DNA from: Candidatus Krumholzibacteriia bacterium
GTDB taxonomy: Bacteria > Krumholzibacteriota > Krumholzibacteriia > Krumholzibacteriales > Krumholzibacteriaceae
Length of the DNA stretch: 5,174 bases
Assembly: GCA_026387805.1 (NCBI GenBank)
Contig: JAPLKY010000330.1
Coordinates: 1-5,174 of the forward strand
Reading direction: 5' to 3'
Position 1 is the first letter of the stretch, and the number at the start of each line of letters is the position of its first letter. The notes under the pieces were generated by a model that had not been told where the DNA came from, ran no database searches, and was given only the letters and a program-made list of their open reading frames with translations. Shown here piece by piece: positions 1 through 5,174 of this stretch. The position numbers and the translations under genes are program-made.

Positions 1-519
1 ACATTCGAAGCGGCGGGCGGCGATCTCGAGCGGCTCTGCCTTTTTCAGGCGGGGCTCGAAATCATCGACCGCTCGGTCGTCGATCGCTCGGCTGACGAAA
101 GGGCCTTCGATCTGATCGAACGGTTCATGAGGCTGCTTTCCGCCGCACCGGATCCCTGGGCGCTCTTCTTCGCCCTCGAGATCGACGTGCTGAAGCTGGC
201 GGGCTCATTCCCATCCACCGCCGCGTGCGCCCGCTGCCGCAGATCTCTCGATGGATCGGCGTTCTCGATCGAGGCGGCGAGCGGTTTCGTGAGCTGCGCC
301 TCCTGCGGGAGCGAGAAAGGGCGCATGCTCTCGAGCACCGCGTCGGCGCTCGTCCGTCGAATGGATGCGCTCGGGCTTGAAGGAACCGGCGGCGAAAGGC
401 TGGACCGGACCGAACGCCGGGAGATCGGCGAGCTCATCCATCGTTTCTTTGTCAGCCACGTGGAAGGCTATCGGCTTCCGCACGCATTGCGTCTCTGCAA
501 GGGGGTGAACGGCCAGTGA
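1..519 (+). CDS. recO: RecO, DNA repair/recombination mediator (C-terminal part; 5' end outside window)
   Basis: The reading frame is open from base 1 to the TGA at 517-519 and gives 172 residues of a protein normally about 240-250 long, so the N-terminal OB-fold is largely missing. RecO acts in the cytoplasm in the RecFOR pathway, helping load RecA onto SSB-coated single-stranded DNA and annealing complementary strands. The visible part is the helical C-terminal domain with the RecO zinc module. The family signature is the stretch ALEIDVLKLAGSFPS followed by two CxxC pairs, at fragment residues 76/79 (CARC) and 99/102 (CASC), 19 residues apart. All four cysteines are present; some RecO proteins, such as the E. 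coli one, lack them. The end, with H-x-E-G-Y-x-L-P-H near the C-terminus, fits the usual RecO tail. The stop overlaps the glyQ start by four bases (GTGA), which implies one operon. I identified it by recalled family pattern, not by a search. Confidence 0.88.
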   Translation, partial: TFEAAGGDLERLCLFQAGLEIIDRSVVDRSADERAFDLIERFMRLLSAAPDPWALFFALEIDVLKLAGSFPSTAACARCRRSLDGSAFSIEAASGFVSCASCGSEKGRMLSSTASALVRRMDALGLEGTGGERLDRTERREIGELIHRFFVSHVEGYRLPHALRLCKGVNGQ

Positions 520-1412
520 CCTTTCAAGAGGTAGTTACCGCGTTGGAGCGGTTCTGGTCCGGCGAGCGGTGCCTACTGCTGACGTCGTACAACTCGGAGG
601 TCGGCGCCGGCACGATGAATCCCGCGACGTTTCTCAGGGTTCTCGGACCCGAGCCGTGGCGGGCGGCATATATCGAGCCGACGAAGCGTCCCAAGGACGG
701 ACGGTTCGGTGAGAATCCGAACCGCGTGCAGCAATTCAACCAATACCAGGTCATTCTCAAGCCCGCTCCCGGGAACGTTCTTCCGCTGTATATCAAGAGT
801 CTCACCGCCCTCGGGATCGATCCGAAGGCGCATGACATCCGGCTCGTCGAGGACGATTGGGAATCGCCGACGCTCGGCGCCGCGGGGCTCGGATGGGAGA
901 TCTGGCTCGACGGAATGGAGATCACGCAGTTCACCTATTTCCAGCAGGCGGGAGGGATGGAGCTCGATCCCATCTCGGCCGAGATCACCTACGGGCTCGA
1001 GCGTATCTGCATGTACCTCCAGGGCGTCGACGACATCATGGACGTCGAGTGGGGGGGAGGCGTGACCTGGGGCGACCTCAACCGGGAAGGGGAGCGGGAA
1101 TTCAGCAGGTTCAACTTCGAGAAAGCGGACGTGCCGCTCTATTTCGACATGTTCAACCGTCTGCAGGGTGAGGCGAAGCGCATGCTCGGCGAGGGGCTCA
1201 TTCTCCCCGCTTATGATTACGTCGTGAAATGTTCGCATATCTTCAACATCCTCGATGCCCGCGGGGCGGTGAGCGTCTCCGAGCGAACGAGCTACATCGC
1301 CCGCATCAGGGAGATCGCCCGCCAGACGGCCGAGGCGTACGTCGCCGATCGCGAGCGGCTCGGTTTTCCGTTGCTCGAGCGCGCGCGCACCGGCACAAAG
1401 GAGCGGACGTGA
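516..1412 (+). CDS. glyQ: Glycyl-tRNA synthetase alpha subunit
   Basis: The product is 298 residues (E. coli GlyQ is 303). It is the class II catalytic chain of the alpha2-beta2 bacterial glycyl-tRNA synthetase, which makes glycyl-adenylate from glycine and ATP in the cytoplasm. Family blocks appear in order: EVGAGT (28-33), LGPEPW (43-48), the motif-2 region RP-x-DGRFGENPNR (58-70), VEDDWESPTLGA (near 115), GWEIWLDGMEITQFTYFQQ (126-144), motif 3 GLER (160-163), and the DARGAVSVSER tail. The start is GTG at 516: a Shine-Dalgarno-like AAGGGGGTG at 499-507 lies 8 bases upstream, and the N-terminus aligns with the family. The GTG shares bases with the recO stop. One oddity is that the segment before EVGAGT reads LLTSYNS where E. 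coli reads VQPLDM, and motif 2 has TKRPK in place of SRRPT. The core ATP-site arginines and the GENPNR block are kept, so the enzyme should be active. It partners with glyS immediately downstream. Confidence 0.97.
   Translation: MTFQEVVTALERFWSGERCLLLTSYNSEVGAGTMNPATFLRVLGPEPWRAAYIEPTKRPKDGRFGENPNRVQQFNQYQVILKPAPGNVLPLYIKSLTALGIDPKAHDIRLVEDDWESPTLGAAGLGWEIWLDGMEITQFTYFQQAGGMELDPISAEITYGLERICMYLQGVDDIMDVEWGGGVTWGDLNREGEREFSRFNFEKADVPLYFDMFNRLQGEAKRMLGEGLILPAYDYVVKCSHIFNILDARGAVSVSERTSYIARIREIARQTAEAYVADRERLGFPLLERARTGTKERT
1397..1403 (+). promoter_or_regulatory. glyS ribosome binding site
   Basis: AAAGGAG lies inside the last codons of glyQ and ends 5 bases before the GTG at 1409. It settles the glyS start. 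The same frame is open upstream to 1229, but that stretch is arginine-rich translation of glyQ sequence read in another frame and has no GlyS-like content. Confidence 0.75.
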
Positions 1413-3568
1413 AGAAGGATTTCCTTCTCGAGATCGGGTGCGAGAATCTGCCGAGCGGATACCTCGACGATATGATAGAACAGGCGCGGAAGCTCTTCGA
1501 GGAAGGGATCGGGGCCGAACGGATTCCGTGCGACGGGATAGCCGTTATGGGCACCCCGAAGCGCATCGTTCTCCTCGCGCGCGGCCTCGCCGTGAAACAG
1601 GAGAACGCGGAGGAGAAGATCGTAGGTCCGCCGGTGAAGGTCGCCGTCGCCTCGGACGGGAGCTTCACGAAGGCGGCGGAGGGGTTCGCGAAATCGCAGG
1701 GCGTGCCTACGAGCGCACTCGCGCGAGTCGAGACGCCGAAGGGCGCCTACCTCGCCGTCGTCAAGCGGATCAAGGGGCAGTCGACCGCCTCGATCATGAG
1801 AGAGCGCCTGCCGCAATGGATCCAGCGGATCCGCGCGCCGAAAACGATGCGGTGGACTTCCGGCGGGATGCGTTTCGCGAGGCCGATCCGCTGGATCCTG
1901 TGCCTCTTCGGGTCGGAAGTCGTGAGGGTGAAGGCCGGCGGGCTCGTCGCCGGCCGGCGAACGCGTCTTTCCCCGCTCTTCGAGAAGACGATCCCCGTGA
2001 AGACGGTGGATGACTACTTCTCGCTCATGCGCGGGAACGGGATCGTTCTCGAACCCGCCGCGCGGCGCGACGCCGTTCGCGCGGCGGCCGGCTCGTGCGC
2101 CCGCTCGCAGGGGGGCGCGCTCGTCGAGGACGAGGATCTCGTCGGGATCGTCGCGAACCTCCTCGAATCCCCCGTCGCGATGGCGGGAAGGTATGACGAG
2201 GGGTTCCTCGCGCTCCCGCGAGAGGTCATCGTCACCGCGCTCAAGAGCCACCAGCGCTATTTTTCCGTGGCAGGTCCCCGCGGAGAGCTCGTGCCGCACT
2301 TCGTTGCATTCGCCGACGGCGAGCGCAGCGACCCCGCGGGCATCGTGAAGGGATACGAGAGGGTGCTTCGCGCGAGGCTCGACGACGCCGTCTTCTACTA
2401 CCGGGAAGACACCTCCGCGCCGTTCGAGAAAATGGCGGGCAAGCTGGACGGCATCGTCTGGCTCGAGGGGCTCGGAAGCCTCGCGGGAAAGGCCTCCCGG
2501 ATCGAGGCGCTCGCGCTCTGGATGGCGTCGACGTCGGGAATCGCGGATGAGAAGCTCGACAGGAGCATCCGGCGCTCGGCGCTGCTCGCGAAGGCGGATC
2601 TCGCGAGCGAGATGGTGAAAGACGGGAAGGAGTTCACGGCGCTCCAGGGCTATATCGGACGCGAGTACGCCCGCGTCTCCGGCGAGGAGGAGGAGGTCGC
2701 CGAGGCGATTTACGAGCACTACCTGCCGCGGTTCGCCGGTGACCGCATGCCGCACGGCGAAACGAGCGCGCTCCTCGCGCTCGCCGACAAGATCGACACG
2801 ATCACGGGATGCTTCCGTATGGGCCTCGAACCATCGGGTTCCCAGGATCCCTACGCGCTCCGAAGACACGCGATGGGGGTCCTGCGAATCCTCATCGCGC
2901 GGCGATCGCAGCTCCCGCTTCCGAAGGCGCTCGACCGCAGCATCGGGCTTTATGCGGACGCGTTGAAGGATCCGTCGCGCGATCGCGGGAAACTCCTCGA
3001 GCAGATTCGCGAATTCTACGCGCAGCGGCTGTACACGATCGTCCGCGGGGAGGGCGTCGATCACGATCTCGCGGCGGCAGTGCTCGCGTCTCCCTGGGAG
3101 TATCCGCACGCGGTCAAGGATATGGCGGACGAGCTCCAGGGCCTGAGAAAGAGCGGGGAGCTCTCGGCGTTCGTGCTTGCGATGAAACGCGTGACGAATA
3201 TCATTCCGCGAACGCTCAGGGACGGATACGCCGAGGATATCGGGATGAACGCGCTCGAGGCGTTCTCCGCCGGGCGGGAGGACGAGCTCGGATTCTCTTC
3301 GACGCTCTTCCTCGTCGACGCCGAGAAGAAGCTGAACGACGAGATGTCGCATGCATGCCGGAAGCTTCTCGATGCCAAGCGATCCGGCCAGGTGCAGCAT
3401 TCCATCGGTATTCTCAAGGGGATTGTGCCATACGTGAATAAATTCTTCGATGACGTTCTGGTGAATTGTGAGGACGAAAAAATAAGAAATAACAGAATAG
3501 CATTTTTGGCAAGCAGTTACAGGGCTGTAATGGTGTTCTGCGATTTTGCGCAGATAGCAGGCGAATGA
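1409..3568 (+). CDS. glyS: Glycyl-tRNA synthetase beta subunit
   Basis: From GTG 1409 the product is 719 residues, slightly longer than E. coli GlyS (about 689). The beta chain binds tRNA-Gly and is needed with GlyQ for aminoacylation. The N-terminus FLLEIGCENLPSGYL matches the family LVEIGTEELP block, with the unusual CENLP in place of TEELP. Next come GPPVKVA, KAAEGFAKSQG, the PKTMRW and FARPIRWILCLFG region, EVIVTALKSHQRYFSV, and DDAVFYYREDT. The HD-like region has EHYLPRFAGDRMP (from residue 436) and LADKIDTITG (D460), then DPYALRRHAMGVLRILI. The C-terminal anticodon-binding part contains MKRVTNI (592-598) and ends with NKFFDDVLVN...RNNRIAFL, as in E. coli. The start codon overlaps the glyQ stop (GTGA), which implies translational coupling and matched subunit synthesis. 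The last 140 or so bases are markedly AT-rich, with AGA, ATA, AGG and GTA codons rare elsewhere in the gene, but the protein there still matches the family, so it looks intact. Confidence 0.97.
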   Translation: MKKDFLLEIGCENLPSGYLDDMIEQARKLFEEGIGAERIPCDGIAVMGTPKRIVLLARGLAVKQENAEEKIVGPPVKVAVASDGSFTKAAEGFAKSQGVPTSALARVETPKGAYLAVVKRIKGQSTASIMRERLPQWIQRIRAPKTMRWTSGGMRFARPIRWILCLFGSEVVRVKAGGLVAGRRTRLSPLFEKTIPVKTVDDYFSLMRGNGIVLEPAARRDAVRAAAGSCARSQGGALVEDEDLVGIVANLLESPVAMAGRYDEGFLALPREVIVTALKSHQRYFSVAGPRGELVPHFVAFADGERSDPAGIVKGYERVLRARLDDAVFYYREDTSAPFEKMAGKLDGIVWLEGLGSLAGKASRIEALALWMASTSGIADEKLDRSIRRSALLAKADLASEMVKDGKEFTALQGYIGREYARVSGEEEEVAEAIYEHYLPRFAGDRMPHGETSALLALADKIDTITGCFRMGLEPSGSQDPYALRRHAMGVLRILIARRSQLPLPKALDRSIGLYADALKDPSRDRGKLLEQIREFYAQRLYTIVRGEGVDHDLAAAVLASPWEYPHAVKDMADELQGLRKSGELSAFVLAMKRVTNIIPRTLRDGYAEDIGMNALEAFSAGREDELGFSSTLFLVDAEKKLNDEMSHACRKLLDAKRSGQVQHSIGILKGIVPYVNKFFDDVLVNCEDEKIRNNRIAFLASSYRAVMVFCDFAQIAGE

Positions 3569-3635
3569 CGGGCCGGACCGATCTGCGCCCTTCGTAACTA
3601 TCGAAATCCCCTGAGTATCGAGGCGAAATTCCCGC
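3569..3635. other. Spacer after glyS, no clear terminator
   Basis: This short gene-free stretch lies between the glyS stop and the next promoter. GGGC at 3570-3573 could pair with GCCC at 3587-3590 around a 13-base loop, but no T-run follows, so I do not call a terminator. Two imperfect copies of a TATCGA...AAAT(T)CCC pattern begin at 3599 and 3616. Operon transcription may end here by a Rho-dependent route or read through into the leader. Confidence 0.4.
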
Positions 3636-3665
3636 TTGACATTTTCTCGAATCCTGTGCTACAAT
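3636..3665 (+). promoter_or_regulatory. Sigma-70-type promoter with extended -10, driving the exported-protein gene
   Basis: A perfect -35 hexamer TTGACA (3636-3641) is followed by an 18-base spacer and the -10 hexamer TACAAT (3660-3665), one mismatch from TATAAT. TGC directly precedes the -10, so the TGn extended -10 element (3657-3659) is present too. The sequence around it is about 47% GC against about 65% in the neighbouring genes, as expected for a promoter. Transcription would start near 3671-3673, giving a leader of about 280 nt before the ATG at 3953. This makes the downstream gene independent of the recO-glyQ-glyS operon. Confidence 0.72.
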
Positions 3666-3682
3666 CCTAACTGTCTCGAAAG

Positions 3683-3791
3683 CAGAGTGGAGGATTGTTC
3701 GAAAGGACGGCCTCCTTTATCGAGCGGGGTTACAACCCCCACCGCCGTTGGAGAGCCAGGCTTACTCGACAAAGAAAGTTTAGGAACTCTG
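3683..3791 (+). ncRNA. Candidate structured leader RNA of unknown class
   Basis: The segment begins about 11 nt after the predicted transcription start and folds by eye into a closed multi-helix unit. Closing stem P1 pairs CAGAGT (3683-3688) with ACTCTG (3786-3791), six Watson-Crick pairs. Directly stacked on it is hairpin P2, GGAGG (3689-3693) with CCTCC (3711-3715), continuing past one bulged A through UUGUUC/GGACGG (with G-U pairs) to a GAAA tetraloop at 3701-3704. A three-way junction follows: TCGAG (3720-3724) with CTCGA (3765-3769) encloses GGGGT/ACCCC (3726-3730/3735-3739, loop TACA) and GCC-TGG/CCA-GGC (3744-3751/3756-3761, loop AGAG). The architecture and position resemble a riboswitch or other cis-acting leader. 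I recognised no known ligand-binding core, so function and ligand are unknown. No covariation evidence is available from one sequence. Confidence 0.45.
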
Positions 3792-3937
3792 ACGGATGAT
3801 GCCCTGCTTAGCATATCGAGTCGAAGAAAGAGAGGTGATGAAGAAAGAAAGAGATTCGATGTAAAGGGGGTTCAGCACTTTGCTCTTCGAGATTCCAGAA
3901 TTCGTTGTGCGTCGATTCAAGTTGTTTTCTTAACGAT
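3792..3937 (+). other. Rest of the 5' leader: purine tract and two small hairpins
   Basis: This gene-free leader segment is about 45% GC. It holds a purine-rich stretch (3818-3854, almost only A and G) likely to be unstructured in RNA. A hairpin GTAAAG/CTTTGC (3861-3866/3878-3883, one G-U pair, 11-nt loop) and a weaker one GAATTCG/CGATTC (3898-3904/3913-3918, one bulge) follow. TCGAGT at 3816-3821 can pair with ACTCGA at 3764-3769 and so compete with the three-way junction upstream. A 22-codon frame from ATG 3796 to TAA 3862-3864 is present, with only a weak AGGA 10 bases upstream; it could be a leader peptide but nothing supports translation. Confidence 0.35.
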
Positions 3938-3943
3938 GGGGGG
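3938..3943 (+). promoter_or_regulatory. Ribosome binding site of the exported-protein gene
   Basis: Six consecutive G bases lie 9 bases before ATG 3953 in an otherwise A-rich context. They can pair with the 16S anti-Shine-Dalgarno, using G-U at one position. The same G-rich style is seen before glyQ (499-505). Its position supports ATG 3953 as the start. Confidence 0.6.
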
Positions 3944-3952
3944 AAAACAAGA

Positions 3953-4021
3953 ATGAAAAAGGCACTAGTACTTTTACTAGGCGTCTGTTTCGTAGCCCTG
4001 CTCATCGGCTCGGTCGCTGCA
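3953..4021 (+). other. Signal peptide coding region
   Basis: It encodes residues 1-23, with two lysines after Met, a hydrophobic run rich in Leu and Val, then GSVAA before R24-D25, fitting signal peptidase I cleavage after A23. The first codons are AT-rich (CTA, GTA, TTA, CTA) compared with the rest of the gene, as is common at starts of exported genes. Cys12 sits inside the hydrophobic core and is not a lipobox cysteine. Confidence 0.85.
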
Positions 4022-5174
4022 CGCGATGTAGCGAATCCCGGTTTGCGTCCCATTAAGGCCTGGTCGGAGAGCGAGAATTCCGAGCTCAGCGATCCGGGCC
4101 TTCGTGGTCTCTATGAAGAAGCAGCCGTGGATACGTACTGCATGGTGTGGTACACGTTCGAGCAGATGAACTGGCAGGGTTGGACAAAGTCGGATGAAAC
4201 CGCTCAGAGGGGCACGTTCTTCCACGTGGACGACTTCAACGGGCTCGGCGGAGGCAGCTACGGCGGCCTCACAGCCCTTGAGGGAACAAAGTCCATGTGG
4301 TGCGGCGCCCGTCCGAGCACGACCGATCCGTACCTCTGCTCATGGTATGACGCTCCTGGTTACGGCAACGGCTGGAACCAGATGCTGAAGACCGATGGGT
4401 TTAACTTCGTTGGTTCGATAACGCTGTCCTTCAAGGCGCGCTATGACTCCGAGCCGGATTACGACTTCACGAGAGTCGAATACGACGCGGGCGGGGGCAA
4501 CTGGCAGGTCGTCGCCGAGTACACCGGTGCCGGCGATACGACTGCCTCTTACTTCATCGCGCTTACGCAGGCGAGAAAGAAGCTTCGCTTCCACTTCACC
4601 GCTGACGGTGCCTGGAGCGATCAGGACGGCCTCTACAACACCGACGGCGGCTGCATCATCGACAGCATCCGCGTCATCGACAACGCCGCCCTGAACAACT
4701 ACCAGAACTTCGAAGCGGCGGCTGTCGGCGCGACGAGCGCCGGCATCTGGATCGGTGCTCCCGAAGTGGCGTTCGGAAACTATGCCGGTCTCAAGAACAA
4801 CCTGACCGACAAGGATCCGTGCGGCGACAACTTCGCCACTCAGCTCATTTACTTCCTCAATTCGCCGAACCCGAGCTCGAGCTATCCCGGCCTGTACGAC
4901 ACGCCGTTCTGCATGGGCCCCGGCGGCATCGCCGCTCCGTGCCAGAACGAAATTGCCGTATCGCCGGTGATCGACATGACGAAGTATTCGACCGCGTGCA
5001 ACAGCCAGCAGCTCGGCACGATTCCGCCGGCGGACCTTCCGCTCCTCGGCGGCGCCATCCTCCGCTTCACGGTTTACCGTGACATTCCGCTGTCGAACCT
5101 CGTGTTCTTTCAGTGTCATGTGCGGAGAATTGTGGCCGGCTGCCCGGGACTGTGGAAAGAACGCTACTTCGTAT
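3953..5174 (+). CDS. Exported cysteine-rich beta-sandwich protein of unknown function (3' end outside window)
   Basis: 407 codons are visible and the frame is still open at the window end. Residues 1-23 form a clear Sec signal peptide: MKK, a hydrophobic core 4-19, and a V-A-A cleavage motif after A23. The mature part has ten cysteines (63, 117, 129, 234, 290, 320, 330, 349, 388, 397), suggesting disulfides outside the cytoplasm. Residues 67-243 read like a jelly-roll (MAM or choice-of-anchor J-like) domain: YTFE (67-70) and W74/W77, then HVDDF (91-95), ALEG-x-x-SMWCGA (108-119), PGYGN-x-W (135-141), strands ITLSFKARYD (156-165), YDFTRVEY (170-177), NWQVVAEYTG (183-192), KLRFHF (210-215), and a closing DGG-C-IIDSIRVID (231-243). 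A second unit beginning QNFE (251-254) may repeat the fold. Such domains often bind carbohydrate or act as surface modules, but I cannot assign a function. Any sorting signal or catalytic domain would lie beyond the window. The promoter at 3636-3665 and the candidate leader RNA serve this gene. Confidence 0.85.
   Translation, partial: MKKALVLLLGVCFVALLIGSVAARDVANPGLRPIKAWSESENSELSDPGLRGLYEEAAVDTYCMVWYTFEQMNWQGWTKSDETAQRGTFFHVDDFNGLGGGSYGGLTALEGTKSMWCGARPSTTDPYLCSWYDAPGYGNGWNQMLKTDGFNFVGSITLSFKARYDSEPDYDFTRVEYDAGGGNWQVVAEYTGAGDTTASYFIALTQARKKLRFHFTADGAWSDQDGLYNTDGGCIIDSIRVIDNAALNNYQNFEAAAVGATSAGIWIGAPEVAFGNYAGLKNNLTDKDPCGDNFATQLIYFLNSPNPSSSYPGLYDTPFCMGPGGIAAPCQNEIAVSPVIDMTKYSTACNSQQLGTIPPADLPLLGGAILRFTVYRDIPLSNLVFFQCHVRRIVAGCPGLWKERYFV

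Noticed and set aside
1229..1408. Upstream extension of glyS to an earlier in-frame start
   Set aside because: The extra 60 residues are out-of-frame glyQ sequence rich in Arg and His. The family N-terminus and a good ribosome binding site both point to GTG 1409.
1292..3400. Very long minus-strand open frame (702 codons) opposite glyQ and glyS
   Set aside because: It mirrors the codon pattern of the GC-rich + strand genes, is arginine-rich with no recognisable domain, and the + strand is clearly glyS. It is an antisense shadow.
3570..3594. Rho-independent terminator after glyS
   Set aside because: Only a 4-bp GGGC/GCCC stem with a 13-base loop, and no T-run follows.
3689..3718. P2 hairpin as an intrinsic terminator or attenuator
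   Set aside because: The stem is strong, but only three T bases follow, so it is not a convincing terminator.
3703..3718. Guanidine-II (mini-ykkC) hairpin with an ACGG loop
   Set aside because: Only one ACGR loop has a stem (3 bp). The second ACGG at 3792-3795 has no flanking complement, and the class needs two such hairpins.
3683..3791. Known riboswitch classes: c-di-GMP-I, c-di-AMP (ydaO), cobalamin, glmS ribozyme
   Set aside because: There are fragments of likeness (CGAAAGG, GCGGGGTTAC, GAGCCAGG, TTTATCGAG), but the defining cores are missing: GGGCAAACC with GACGCAAAGCC, GGGGGACC with CAGCTAACC, the B12 box, and the glmS conserved segments with a glmS gene downstream.
3599..3820. TATCGA repeats (3599, 3616, 3718, 3814) as operator sites
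   Set aside because: Spacing is irregular, and the same hexamer also occurs inside glyQ near 670, so it is more likely part of the general TCGA excess plus RNA pairing.
3986..3988. Lipobox cysteine at residue 12 of the exported protein
   Set aside because: It lies in the middle of the hydrophobic core, too close to the N-terminus, and the preceding LGV does not fit a lipobox. A signal peptidase I site after A23 fits better.
4340..5119. Minus-strand open frame of 259 codons opposite the exported-protein gene
   Set aside because: Low-complexity Arg/Ala/Val-rich translation without motifs. The + strand encodes a signal peptide and conserved-looking domains.

Overview
The window is a GC-rich bacterial segment (about 65-68% GC in the coding blocks). 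It carries the 3' end of a housekeeping operon, a long and unusually AT-rich intergenic region, and the 5' part of a gene for an exported, cysteine-rich beta-sandwich protein. All four genes lie on the + strand.

Layout: (1) 1-519 is the C-terminal 172 residues of the recombination mediator RecO. (2) 516-1412 is glyQ, the alpha subunit of the bacterial heterotetrameric glycyl-tRNA synthetase. (3) 1409-3568 is glyS, its beta subunit. recO/glyQ and glyQ/glyS are each joined by a 4-base GTGA overlap, so the three are almost certainly one translationally coupled operon. GlyQ binds glycine and ATP and forms glycyl-adenylate. GlyS binds tRNA-Gly. (4) 3569-3952 is a 384-base intergenic region with an excellent extended -10 sigma-70 promoter (TTGACA, 18-base spacer, TGC-TACAAT), followed by a transcribed leader of about 280 nt. 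The first 110 or so nt of that leader can be drawn as a closed multi-helix RNA: a 6-bp closing stem, a hairpin with a GAAA tetraloop, and a three-way junction. I could not match it to a riboswitch class I know. (5) 3953-5174 encodes an N-terminal signal peptide and at least one, perhaps two, jelly-roll-like domains, and runs off the window end.

Organism: separate GlyQ and GlyS chains, a recO-glyQ-glyS order and high GC are bacterial but not diagnostic. The exported protein, with its FE...W opening, HVDDF, SMWCG and PGYGN-W motifs, resembles secreted proteins I associate with uncultivated FCB-group phyla such as Candidatus Eisenbacteria or Krumholzibacteriota. This is an impression from memory, not a search result.

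The item most worth pursuing is the structured leader at 3683-3791 with a possible alternative helix to 3816-3821. It may be an undescribed cis-regulatory RNA controlling the exported protein. Other points of interest are the sharp GC drop that begins inside the last 140 bases of glyS, and the non-canonical active-site-region motif of GlyQ.
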